Positions 1 to 7,149 of a stretch of DNA of 9,306 bases are shown here, in pieces (within the stretch, counting starts at the first letter, position 1; every line of letters starts with the position of its first letter). Source of the DNA: Chloroflexota bacterium (lineage in GTDB: Bacteria; Chloroflexota; Limnocylindria; Limnocylindrales; CSP1-4); contig JAJYMP010000527.1 in assembly GCA_021786915.1 (NCBI GenBank), positions 1 to 9,306 of the forward strand. The letters run 5' to 3'. The translations under genes and the position numbers were made by a program. The notes under the pieces are model-generated. The model did no database searches. It saw only the letters and a list, made by a program, of their open reading frames with translations, and was not told where the DNA came from.

Positions 1-1065
1 GCCGACAGCCGTCGGCGCGCCAGTAGCGCTCGGTGGGCTGGATCTCATCGCGGCCGCGCCCGAGGATGGGACTGCTGCGGGCGAGCCCGCACCGCTCGAT
101 GCCGGGCTGGCCGGCGCCAGGCTCGTGAGGTGAGTCTGGACGGTCCTGGCCACGTCGGTCGTGGGATCGATCTCGATGACCTTGTCCCACATCGCCCGGA
201 CCTGCGTCATGTCGGGCGGATCCGTGCTGAGGTAGACGTACCCGAGGTCGTAGTAGGCCTCCTGGTTGTTGGGTGCGACCGCGACGACCGTCCGCCACTC
301 GGTCTCGGCTCCCGCCAGGTCGCCCTGGTTGAACTTCGCGGCGCCCAGCCCGAGGAGCCCGTTCACGTTCTGCGGGTCGATCGCCAGCACCCTGGACATC
401 CACGTCGCCGCGGCCTGGTAGTCACGCGCCGCGAAGTAGATGTCACCGAGCTCGGTCAGCGCGGTGACATCCTGCGGATCCTGCTGGATCTGCCCCATCA
501 GCTGGGCCACGCGAGCCGTGTCGATGCCGGAGGATGCCTCCGGAGCAGGCGTGCCGCTGATGCCGGGGACGCTCGGCGCGCCGGCCGCGTAGACGATGTA
601 CCCGACGGCGAGGACCCCGACCAGCGCCAGTGCGGGCGCGAGCGTACGCACGACTCGCCTGGGCCGGCGCCTGGCGAGGGCCGCCACCGTGCCCGGACGG
701 GCGGGTTCCGCGGCCGACCGTGCGGTGATAGCGATCCCGCTGCCGCGGGCGCCAGCGTCCATGCCGGTGACCATGTCGTCGCCCGTGCCCGCGTCGTCCC
801 CGGTTCCCGGGGCCCACGGGAGCGCCTGGTCGAGGTCGGCGGCCGGATCGGCGAGCAGGGCGTAGGCCTGGTCGACCAGTGCCTCCTGGCGCCGGGCCCA
901 GCTGCCCAGGCCGGCAGGCGCTCCGGACAGGTACCGCACGATGTCGTCCCGTGCGGTCTCGATCTCCTGCCTGCTGGCCCGCGCGGTCAACCCGAGCCGG
1001 GCGAGCATCTCCTGCTCTGCCCGGGCCGCCGGGACGTGTCGCGGCGACTTCGAGTCGGCGGTCAT
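1..1065 (-). CDS. J-like/TPR membrane protein, C-terminus beyond the window
   Basis: The frame is open from an ATG at 1065 to position 1, giving 355 residues without a stop, so the gene runs off the left edge. Residues 15-80 form a charged helical stretch (EQEMLARLGL..., then WARRQEALVDQAYALLADP) that resembles a divergent J domain or its relatives, but no HPD motif is visible. A disordered acidic/Ala-rich linker follows, then an Arg-rich stop-transfer (ARRRPRRVVR) and one transmembrane helix at about 141-160. Residues 183-320 hold about three TPR units (ALTELGDIYFAARDYQAAA; GLLGLGAAKFNQGDLAGAE; AYYDLGYVYLS), followed by a Ser/Pro/Ala-rich tail. The likely topology is a cytoplasmic N-terminus with TPRs outside. 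TPRs bind other proteins, so a scaffold or assembly role for the adjacent cytochromes is inferred, not shown. The chosen ATG has no good Shine-Dalgarno sequence; it overlaps the stop of a tiny upstream frame (ATGA), which suggests translational coupling. No other in-frame start is seen close upstream. Confidence 0.85.
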   Translation of the reverse strand, partial: MTADSKSPRHVPAARAEQEMLARLGLTARASRQEIETARDDIVRYLSGAPAGLGSWARRQEALVDQAYALLADPAADLDQALPWAPGTGDDAGTGDDMVTGMDAGARGSGIAITARSAAEPARPGTVAALARRRPRRVVRTLAPALALVGVLAVGYIVYAAGAPSVPGISGTPAPEASSGIDTARVAQLMGQIQQDPQDVTALTELGDIYFAARDYQAAATWMSRVLAIDPQNVNGLLGLGAAKFNQGDLAGAETEWRTVVAVAPNNQEAYYDLGYVYLSTDPPDMTQVRAMWDKVIEIDPTTDVARTVQTHLTSLAPASPASSGAGSPAAVPSSGAAAMRSSPPSATGAPTAVG

Positions 1066-1108
1066 CGCGAGGAGCCCCGTGTCATGCGGAGCGTTCCGTC
1101 CGGTCCAT
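1062..1108 (-). other. Two tiny overlapping leader frames before the J-like/TPR gene
   Basis: An ATG at 1108 follows a GGGAGG Shine-Dalgarno sequence (4-nt spacing) and encodes only MDRTERSA before a TGA at 1084-1082. That stop overlaps a second ATG at 1085 (ATGA), which encodes MTRGSSR and ends in a TGA at 1064-1062. This stop in turn overlaps the ATG at 1065 of the TPR gene (ATGA). The only strong ribosome binding site in this stretch serves the first mini-frame, so ribosomes may reach the TPR gene by stop-start reinitiation. ATGA overlaps arise easily by chance, so function is unproven; the alternative is an ordinary leader with a weakly initiated gene. Confidence 0.35.
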
Positions 1109-1325
1109 GCGGCCTCCCTGCGCGCGACGATCGGCCGCTCCGGCCCCGGATCGCCGCTGCAGCGATTGTCGATTTGAGCGATTCGGCAGGCCATCCGCCG
1201 GGTGTCACGTTTCGGATAGATGCCCCGAGGCGCCCTGCGTCACCGAGCCAACCTGGGATACATGCGCGCCTGTATCGACCGGATGACGCAGATCCGGGCC
1301 ACTGCCGGCGACCGGCTCACCGCGG
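1066..1325. other. Intergenic region between the large cytochrome and the second TPR gene
   Basis: About 260 bases contain no convincing gene apart from the mini-frames at 1062-1108. On the minus strand the stretch holds a small GC hairpin just after the cytochrome stop (1304-1316), an 11-mer CGGTCGATACA (1271-1281) that recurs upstream of the first TPR gene, a locally AT-richer patch near 1160-1180 (CTCAAATCGACAATCGC), and the 10-bp palindrome CGCTGCAGCG beside it. The separate 5' region may contain a promoter for the TPR gene, but no clear -35/-10 pair can be assigned. Confidence 0.4.
1304..1316 (-). terminator. Weak GC hairpin after the octaheme gene
   Basis: GCCGG-TCG-CCGGC forms a perfect 5-bp stem with a 3-nt loop about 10 nt after the TGA of the large cytochrome gene. 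There is no T-tract, so this is at best a weak or Rho-assisted end signal, and short GC stems are common at this base composition. Confidence 0.2.
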
Positions 1326-4300
1326 TCAGGGGGCGCCGCGGTAGCGCTCTGGGCCGTGGCTGACCCCGTGGCAGGTCAGCGTGCAGGAGCCGCTCCCCTC
1401 CCCGGTGCTGTCCCAGCCCAGCGTCCCGCCGTTGGGCGTCACGTCGGGGGCGAAGATCACCAGGCGGCCGTCCGACCCGGTCTGCGGCACGTCGAGCCGG
1501 AAGTCGTTGCGCGAGGCGGTCGAATGGACGCGGAAGTGGCATTCGGCGCAGATCGCGTTGCCACCCCCGTCACCGGGCGTGTCGATCGAGGTGCCACCCG
1601 GCCCCTTGCCCGCCAGCAGGCCGACGTGGAGCCCGTGGAACCGGAAGTTCGTGTCCGTCCGCCACTCACCGCTGGCGTCGCGGAATGGGGCCTCGGCGTG
1701 GCAGAGATAGCAGAGCGCGAAATCGGTCGCGTCATACGGCGCGTCGGCCGGCTCGAGCCCGCGGTCCCGGTAGTTGGCCAGCAGGAGACCGCGATTCGGG
1801 CCGGCGTGAGGAGCCAGATCGTCGCCTGCGGCCGGGACGGTTCCCGCAGCGAGTGCCTGCGGGTCCGCATGGCAGTTCACGCAGCGGACGGTGCTGCCCG
1901 TGGTGAACGCCCAGAGCTTGTACGGCGACGTGCCGGCGAGGCTCCCTGCCATCCCGCCGGTCACGTTCCTGCCGGGCGCCTCCACCGGGTGGTATGAGGT
2001 ATTCGCGGGGTTGAGTTCGATGCCCTTGTCGATCGACCACCGTGACGGAGCGGCCGGGTCGTTGGCGGGCAGTGTCGTGAAGCCGGCGTGACACTTGAAG
2101 CAGAGCTGGTACTCGTTCGTGACCGGGGCGGCCGCGCTGCCGTCCAGGTACGTGTAGGTCGGCGGTGCACCCGCGACGCCGTTCCGGACCGACACGCCCG
2201 AGATGCCGATCTCGCGCCCCGTCAGCGTCCAACCCGACACGGTCTGCGTGCTCCCGCCGCTCGTCGCTCGGTGGGGCTGATGGCAGTCCGAGCACTCGGC
2301 ATGGCGGTTGAGGATCGCCTGCCCGCTCGTGTCCTGGAACTCGTTCTCGCCGGCATTCGTGTGCGTGGAAGGCGCGAGGGCGTCGTGTCGGTAGTAGGAG
2401 GCGGTCGAGGCATCGTTCGCGGGCACCGATGCATCGGTGTACTGCGCGGCGACATCGGTGGCGGCTCCGGTGCCATCATGGCAGGAGAGGCAGAGGGTCG
2501 CCTGGGGGTTCGCGCTCGTGGTGAGGCTTGAACCCTGGGCGACGTGCGCGCGGTGGCACGCCGCGCAGGTGTCGCTGGTCAGCGTGTCGGCTGTGTGCGG
2601 GGTGATGAACGTCCCGTCCGGCGCGCGCGGCGGCACGAGCGCATACCTCGGGCCCGGGTCCGCTGCCGTGACGGCCGGCTCCGCGACGGTATCGATGTCC
2701 AACGCGTAGGTGACGCCAGCCGTCGCCGGCGTGTCCCGAACCACGCCTACGGCCGCCGGCTCGACCAACGCCGGCGAGGCGACCGTGAGCGAACCGGTAT
2801 CGTCGGGCGGCGAGCCCGCGACCGGGATCCCGGTCCGCTGCCCCGGCGACAGCTGCACGGCCGGCCGGGGGCCCATGTGCACCCACGCGGTGCGGGCTCC
2901 GGTGAAGTCGCGACCGGCATCGGTCACTCGGAACTCGTAGAGCCCCTGGTACACCGCATCCACCGTCGCGCGCACGCTGAACTCGATCTCGGTATAGGAA
3001 CGTGGCCCCAGGGTGAACGCAGGCAGCGGGTTGGGGCCCATCGAGTGCGTTCCCGCCGCCGGCACCTGGTCGGGACCGTCAGTGTCGTCCGAGCGGAGCT
3101 CGTCGGCGGCCAGCGTCTCCTGCTCCGTGCCCAGCCGGGTCCCACCACCGACGGGGTTGCGCTGCCACTCTCGCGTCACGTAGAAGGGCTCGCCGTCGCC
3201 TCGCTGCAGGGACGGCACCGACGAGAAGGACCCGTCCCCTGCCGCGCGTATCTCCAGCTGCGGCGCCCAGTCGACCGGGATCGAGTCGGCGTTCCGCACC
3301 TGGAAGCGGATCCGGAGGGCCGCATAGCGCTGCTCCGCGAGGATGGCGGCATCCTCGGGCAGGTAGACGGGCGCCAGCGTGGTGGCGTCGATGTCACCCA
3401 TGGTGACGTGGGCGACGACCACCGGCGGGGCCACGAGGATCACCACCGGGGCGGTCACGGATTGTCCGCCGCGGTGGCCGTAGCGCGCCTGGAACGAGGC
3501 GGAGAAGGCGGGGCGACCGGCGTCGGGATCGACGATCGGCGCGCGCAGCACGATCCGGTGCAGGGTCTCGGTTCCGCCCCGGACGGTGCGCGAGGACCAG
3601 GCGATCTCCCGTGCCGGTCCGTCGAATGCGCCGCCGTCCGCGTCGACCACCTCCCAGCCCGGCGGGATCGACGCGGCAAGGCGAGCGTCGCGAAGCTTCC
3701 GGAGGGCTCGGCCGTCGACCTGGATGGCGAGGAGGCCCCCGGGCTCCACGCGGTGAAGGCCGGCCTCGGGTGCGTCCGTGGTCAGCGCCACCTGTCCGTC
3801 CGCGGCACTCGCCGTCACGATCTCCACGACCGCGTACAACCCAGGCGACGGGATCGGGGCCCGCAGGCTGCCATCGACCAGCGCCGTGACCAGCACGGAC
3901 CAGGCGCCGTCGAAGCGGGCGATGCGGAGATCCGCGACTTCGGAGTCGCCGAGCGTGATCGAGTCGACCGGCACCCGCAGCGTGGCGGCGCCGAGGCCGG
4001 CGAGGGGACCGCCCGAGTCGGCATCGATCGCGAGCAGGGCGTAGCCCGCGAGCGGCGGCGCTCCGTCGAAGTCCGGGATCGCGCTGCCCGCCGCGCGAAG
4101 GCTGATGGTCGTCGGTGCCGCGAGCCCACCCGGCGCCACGTCGAGCCAGGCGCCGGCACCGCCGATCGTCCCGCCGTCCGCGCCGAGCGTGCCCGGTGGA
4201 AAGGGCGTCGGAGATGGCGAGGGCTCCGGGGACGCGGATGGGTCGGCCGATGGGGACGGCTCGGGCGGCGACGATCCAGCCGGATCAGGCGTCGATGAGG

Positions 4301-4745
4301 GGTCTGGAGTCGCCGACGGGTCTGGGAGGTTCGACTGCTCCGGGGAGGCCGACGGATCAGGCGCAGCAGAGGGGTCGGCCGAGGGTGTCGGATCCGGCGA
4401 CGGTGGGGCGGAGGGATCGGCCGAGGCCCCAGGATCAGGGGATGGGCGAGCGCCCGGCGCCGGGCTGGTCGCCGGATCGAACGTGGCGCTCGGACCTGGC
4501 GCCGGCGTGGGGTCGGGCGCGGGCGTCGTGGTCATCTCCGGGGCTGGGGCTGGGGTCGGGTCCGGAGCCGGCGTCGGCGCAGGATCGACGGCGGGCGTCG
4601 CCGACGGATCCGATGTGAGCGCGACGACCCGGGCGGGACCGGCCGGCAGGAAGGCGACCGCGAGGGCCGCGACGAGCGTTGCCGCGACGAGGAGGGGGCG
4701 TGCGTGCCGGCCTCGATGACGCACCGGCTCGTTCAGGGTCGCCAC
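1326..4745 (-). CDS. Secreted octaheme c-type cytochrome with Pro/Ser/Asp stalk
   Basis: The 1139-residue product starts at GTG 4745, with GGAG about 11 nt upstream; a second GTG at codon 8 is possible. A signal peptide (basic n-region, hydrophobic core at about 17-38) is followed by a low-complexity Pro/Ser/Ala/Asp stalk to about 185. Residues 187-310 are beta-rich and recall ZU5 domains (GGTIGGAGAWLDVAPGGL), and residues 320-720 hold further beta-sandwich-like sequence without heme motifs. The C-terminal part carries seven CXXCH motifs at 727 (CAACH), 752 (CLSCH), 818 (CSDCH), 882 (CFKCH), 955 (CVNCH), 1012 (CYLCH) and 1066 (CAECH), plus an unusual CX3CH (CTLTCH) at 1121, 13 residues from the end. 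The first two form a doubled-CXXCH pair. These motifs imply covalent heme c and electron transfer outside the membrane. The stalk and the absence of a C-terminal anchor suggest a protein reaching out from, or released at, the cell surface. It follows the hexaheme gene by 75 bp, so co-expression is likely. The role in electron transfer is inferred; the electron donor and acceptor are unknown. Confidence 0.92.
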   Translation of the reverse strand: MATLNEPVRHRGRHARPLLVAATLVAALAVAFLPAGPARVVALTSDPSATPAVDPAPTPAPDPTPAPAPEMTTTPAPDPTPAPGPSATFDPATSPAPGARPSPDPGASADPSAPPSPDPTPSADPSAAPDPSASPEQSNLPDPSATPDPSSTPDPAGSSPPEPSPSADPSASPEPSPSPTPFPPGTLGADGGTIGGAGAWLDVAPGGLAAPTTISLRAAGSAIPDFDGAPPLAGYALLAIDADSGGPLAGLGAATLRVPVDSITLGDSEVADLRIARFDGAWSVLVTALVDGSLRAPIPSPGLYAVVEIVTASAADGQVALTTDAPEAGLHRVEPGGLLAIQVDGRALRKLRDARLAASIPPGWEVVDADGGAFDGPAREIAWSSRTVRGGTETLHRIVLRAPIVDPDAGRPAFSASFQARYGHRGGQSVTAPVVILVAPPVVVAHVTMGDIDATTLAPVYLPEDAAILAEQRYAALRIRFQVRNADSIPVDWAPQLEIRAAGDGSFSSVPSLQRGDGEPFYVTREWQRNPVGGGTRLGTEQETLAADELRSDDTDGPDQVPAAGTHSMGPNPLPAFTLGPRSYTEIEFSVRATVDAVYQGLYEFRVTDAGRDFTGARTAWVHMGPRPAVQLSPGQRTGIPVAGSPPDDTGSLTVASPALVEPAAVGVVRDTPATAGVTYALDIDTVAEPAVTAADPGPRYALVPPRAPDGTFITPHTADTLTSDTCAACHRAHVAQGSSLTTSANPQATLCLSCHDGTGAATDVAAQYTDASVPANDASTASYYRHDALAPSTHTNAGENEFQDTSGQAILNRHAECSDCHQPHRATSGGSTQTVSGWTLTGREIGISGVSVRNGVAGAPPTYTYLDGSAAAPVTNEYQLCFKCHAGFTTLPANDPAAPSRWSIDKGIELNPANTSYHPVEAPGRNVTGGMAGSLAGTSPYKLWAFTTGSTVRCVNCHADPQALAAGTVPAAGDDLAPHAGPNRGLLLANYRDRGLEPADAPYDATDFALCYLCHAEAPFRDASGEWRTDTNFRFHGLHVGLLAGKGPGGTSIDTPGDGGGNAICAECHFRVHSTASRNDFRLDVPQTGSDGRLVIFAPDVTPNGGTLGWDSTGEGSGSCTLTCHGVSHGPERYRGAP
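4193..4613 (-). repeat. Low-complexity Pro/Ser/Asp-rich repeat tract within the large cytochrome gene
   Basis: This segment encodes residues of about 45-185 as irregular repeats of PAPDPTPAP, DPSA and SATPDPSSTPDP type. On the plus strand it appears as GGATC/GTCGG/GGCTC-rich near-repeats. It likely forms an extended, flexible stalk between the signal peptide and the folded domains. Such tracts expand and contract easily, so its length may vary between strains and may be prone to assembly collapse. Confidence 0.8.
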
Positions 4746-4782
4746 GTGTGGGTCTTCTCCGGGCGATGTTCGCGAGGTGTCC

Positions 4783-4811
4783 GGTGGCCGCCCGGGTCCC
4801 GGGCGGCCACC
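4783..4811 (-). terminator. Perfect 14-bp inverted repeat between the two cytochrome genes
   Basis: GGTGGCCGCCCGGG (4783-4796) and CCCGGGCGGCCACC (4798-4811) are exact reverse complements separated by one base, giving a very stable hairpin with a small loop. It starts 9 nt after the TAG of the hexaheme gene and ends 37 nt before the GTG of the next gene. No T-tract follows on the minus strand, so a classical intrinsic terminator is unlikely. It may act as a partial terminator or attenuator, or as a 3'-end stabiliser that sets the ratio of the two cytochromes. Confidence 0.6.
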
Positions 4812-4820
4812 GAGCTGCAG

Positions 4821-6062
4821 CTACGGAAGGATGGGGTTGGGCGTGGGACCCACCTGAGTCCCGACCGTGATCGTCCCGGTCGGATCGTGGCAGGCCTGGC
4901 AGGTGCCGCGGTTATCGATCTTCAGGAGGCGGCTGTCTCCCACGGGCGCGGCCGCGCCACCGGGGTAGTCCATGTTGGCCGAGTAGATCCCGGTCATCTG
5001 GGCGTTGGACCCATGCGCGACGTGGCACGTCGTGCAGGCCATCCCCTTGCCGGCCGTGTAGTGGCGATGGGTGAAGATGGCATCCCCCGAATCGCTCGAG
5101 GCGCCATCAGAGGCGTACCGCGTGTGGCACTCTGTGCACCACGCGGTGATCTGGGTGTCGAACGTGGACGGCAGGCCGTTTGGCGCGTCGTTGGCCGTCC
5201 CATTGACGCCGTTCCAGGGAAGCTTCCGGTGCAGGTAGTCGCCGGCGACGTTCGAGTAGCTGCCGGCCACCACCTGGCTCGCGTAGAGCAGGTAGGTCGA
5301 CGGCGCGCTTTCCGTGCCCTTGAGCTGGATGACGGTGTAGTTGCGCGTGTCACCGGCCTGAGGCAGCGGCGCGTCCGTAACGTCGACGTCCGTCGTCGCT
5401 GCTACGGCCGTCCCGCTCCCGACCACCGGGATCGGGTTCAGGATCCGGTACTGGTTGTTGCCGTGCGGGTTGTGGCAGCTGGTGCACGTCAGCTCGGTGT
5501 CGCCTCCCGGGTCGGGGGTGGCGCTCACGGGCCCGTTGCCCCACGCCATGCCCACGAAGTCCGGGTTGCCGAGATCGAAGTGGGTGGACGTCACGGCCTG
5601 ACCCGTGATCGCACCGCCCGCATCGACCTTGACCGGCACCTTCGCGTTCTCTCGAACCGCCGACCCCGACAGGTACGCGACGCGCACCGTGCTGTCGGAG
5701 CCGATCGCCGAGGTGACGAAGCCGCCACCGCGGAGCGCCCCGAGGATGACGGATGTGTCGCGGACCGTCCCGCTGGATGCCGACGCCAGTGCGTACTGGA
5801 CGCCGTTCTCGACGTTGGTCGTGGCCCCGGTGGCCGTCGAGCCGTGGCACGACAGGCAGAGCCCTTCCTCGGTCGCCGCCTGCAGCAGGCTGTCGGTCTG
5901 CGCCGTGTGGGCGCGGTGGCAACCCGCACAGCTGTCAGCTGAGATGCCACCAACGCCCGAGTTGATGGACGCAACGTGCGGCCCGCCGTCCGCGAGGACG
6001 GGGACCGCCGCCAGAAGCAGCCAGAGGGCGCCGCCTGCGAAGAGCAGCGCCAGGCGTCTCAC
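4821..6062 (-). CDS. Secreted hexaheme c-type cytochrome, OmcS-like pattern
   Basis: The 413-residue product starts at GTG 6062, eight bases after a strong AAAGGAGG Shine-Dalgarno sequence. The frame stays open upstream to 6404, but that part overlaps the NHL gene and lies before the signal peptide. A signal peptide (RRLALLFAGGALWLLLAAV, cleavage likely after VLA near 24) precedes six CXXCH motifs at 45 (CAGCH), 69 (CLSCH), 193 (CTSCH), 309 (CTECH), 343 (CTTCH) and 388 (CQACH). Eight other histidines (29, 52, 161, 200, 278, 332, 334, 350) are enough for bis-His ligation of all hemes. Length, heme number, order and flanking residues (HRAH; SCHNPHG then YR; AWCTECHT; RHYTAG; CHVAHG; last heme near the C-terminus) match the Geobacter filament cytochrome OmcS as I recall it. 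Exported electron transfer is well supported; filament formation is inference. The first two heme motifs closely resemble those of the neighbouring octaheme protein. A generic doubled-CXXCH cytochrome is the alternative. Confidence 0.93.
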   Translation of the reverse strand: MRRLALLFAGGALWLLLAAVPVLADGGPHVASINSGVGGISADSCAGCHRAHTAQTDSLLQAATEEGLCLSCHGSTATGATTNVENGVQYALASASSGTVRDTSVILGALRGGGFVTSAIGSDSTVRVAYLSGSAVRENAKVPVKVDAGGAITGQAVTSTHFDLGNPDFVGMAWGNGPVSATPDPGGDTELTCTSCHNPHGNNQYRILNPIPVVGSGTAVAATTDVDVTDAPLPQAGDTRNYTVIQLKGTESAPSTYLLYASQVVAGSYSNVAGDYLHRKLPWNGVNGTANDAPNGLPSTFDTQITAWCTECHTRYASDGASSDSGDAIFTHRHYTAGKGMACTTCHVAHGSNAQMTGIYSANMDYPGGAAAPVGDSRLLKIDNRGTCQACHDPTGTITVGTQVGPTPNPILP

Positions 6063-6133
6063 TGGCCTCGCCTCCTTTCCATGTGTGGTGGACGTGCGTG
6101 GTGCCCGCCTTGCGAGCTCGACGGTTCCGCCAT
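6059..6133 (-). other. Possible 24-codon leader frame overlapping the hexaheme start
   Basis: An ATG at 6133, preceded by AGGGAGG at a short 3-nt spacing, opens a 24-codon frame. Its TGA overlaps the GTG of the cytochrome gene in GTGA. The peptide is rich in Ser, Gly, His and Arg, with three His residues in GGHHARPPH. It could be a coupled leader, but the cytochrome has its own strong Shine-Dalgarno sequence inside this frame, so the arrangement may be coincidence. Confidence 0.2.
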
Positions 6134-6177
6134 CTGCCTCCCTCTGCCCTTCCGAGTTCGGCCTGTTAGCCGGTGCG

Positions 6178-7149
6178 TCACCAGGACCACACCTGGACCC
6201 GGTTGTTCCGCCAGTCCGTGACGTAGATGCGCCCTCGCGCGTCTGCGGCCACCGCATTGGGGTATTCGAATCCGCCATCTGCCGTCCCCTCGGCACCGAA
6301 CCGCCCGACGAACGCCGGCGCCCGATCTCCCGCCTGGTACGCGTGGTAGATCTGCACGCCCTGCGCCATGGTGTCGACCACGTAGACGCGCCCGTCGCCG
6401 TCAATGGCGATCCCGCGGGGGAGTCCGAGGTCGCCCTCAGCCGCGCCGCGACGGATCACGGCGACCTGGTCACCCGACGGATCGAAGACGACGAGGCGGC
6501 CGTTGTTGCTGTCGGAGATGTAGATGTTCCCCGCCGAGTCGGCGGCCACGCCGTTGGGGAAGTTGAGGAGGCCCGCGCTGCCGATGGTCCGGAGAAGCAC
6601 CCCGTCGGGGCCGAATTCGTGGATGCGGTGGTACGGTCCGCTCACGTCCGTGACGAAGAGGTCACCGTGCTGGTCGAACGAGAGGCCGAGCGGCTGCCAT
6701 CCGACCAGCGCGGGCCCGGGGTCGAAGGTCCTGCGGTAGACGCCGTCCGCGGAGAAGACGTAGATCGATCCGGCGGGACGATCGCTGACGTACAGGTCGC
6801 CACCGGTCGGGCTGAGGGCGACGTAAACCGGAGTGTGCCCGGTCCCCGTCGAGGCGGGAGGCGCCGCCGTCGCCAGCACCCGGCCGTCACGGTCGAGGAT
6901 GAGCACCTTCGTGTCCTGCTCGGTCTGCGTCACGTAGATGCGGCTTCCGTCCGCGTTGACGGCGACGCCGGTCGGCGCGGTGACGCCGTAGACGCTGAAC
7001 GCGTAGTGCGGGACCTGTTCGGCGGCGATGACCGGCAACGGCAGCACGGTGATCGGCTTGCGGTTGAGCAGATACCAGCCCGAGAAGACCAGGAACACGG
7101 CGCACGTGCCCGCCAGCAGGACGAGCAGCGCCTTCCGGCGCCGGCTCAC
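6178..7149 (-). CDS. Membrane-anchored NHL-repeat beta-propeller
   Basis: As written, the frame gives 323 residues from GTG 7149. An Arg-rich start (SRRRK) and a hydrophobic helix at about 7-28 anchor the protein, with the rest outside. Six NHL-type blades are visible near 59-75 (PTGVAVNADGSRIYVTQ), 107-123 (PVYVALSPTGGDLYVSD), 153-168 (PLGLSFDQHGDLFVTD), 198-223 (PNGVAADSAGNIYISD), 244-260 (PRGIAIDGDGRVYVVDT) and 297-321 (PNAVAADARGRIYVTDW), which fits a closed six-bladed propeller ending in WSW. NHL propellers usually bind proteins or other ligands; no catalytic residues are evident. Its place between a TPR gene and two cytochrome genes suggests a docking or assembly role, which is inference. 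Coding character continues upstream of the GTG in this frame to about 7222 and then switches frame, so the native protein probably begins at 7334 with about 385 residues. Confidence 0.9.
   Translation of the reverse strand: MSRRRKALLVLLAGTCAVFLVFSGWYLLNRKPITVLPLPVIAAEQVPHYAFSVYGVTAPTGVAVNADGSRIYVTQTEQDTKVLILDRDGRVLATAAPPASTGTGHTPVYVALSPTGGDLYVSDRPAGSIYVFSADGVYRRTFDPGPALVGWQPLGLSFDQHGDLFVTDVSGPYHRIHEFGPDGVLLRTIGSAGLLNFPNGVAADSAGNIYISDSNNGRLVVFDPSGDQVAVIRRGAAEGDLGLPRGIAIDGDGRVYVVDTMAQGVQIYHAYQAGDRAPAFVGRFGAEGTADGGFEYPNAVAADARGRIYVTDWRNNRVQVWSW

Noticed and set aside
2544..4298. Long plus-strand open frame opposite the large cytochrome gene
   Set aside because: Its composition is Arg-rich and repetitive, and it is fully antisense to a gene with eight heme motifs, a signal peptide and beta-rich domains. 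The other plus-strand frames at 130-1344 and 4704-5942 were rejected for the same reason.
4193..4613. Tandem repeat array or CRISPR-like structure
   Set aside because: The repetition follows codon periodicity of a Pro/Ser/Asp-rich protein tract and is irregular, with no fixed repeat and spacer lengths.
4821..6404. Hexaheme gene starting at 6404 (527 residues)
   Set aside because: The extra 114 residues overlap the NHL gene, are Arg/Thr-rich shadow sequence, and would bury the signal peptide. The GTG at 6062 has a strong Shine-Dalgarno sequence and begins directly at the signal peptide.
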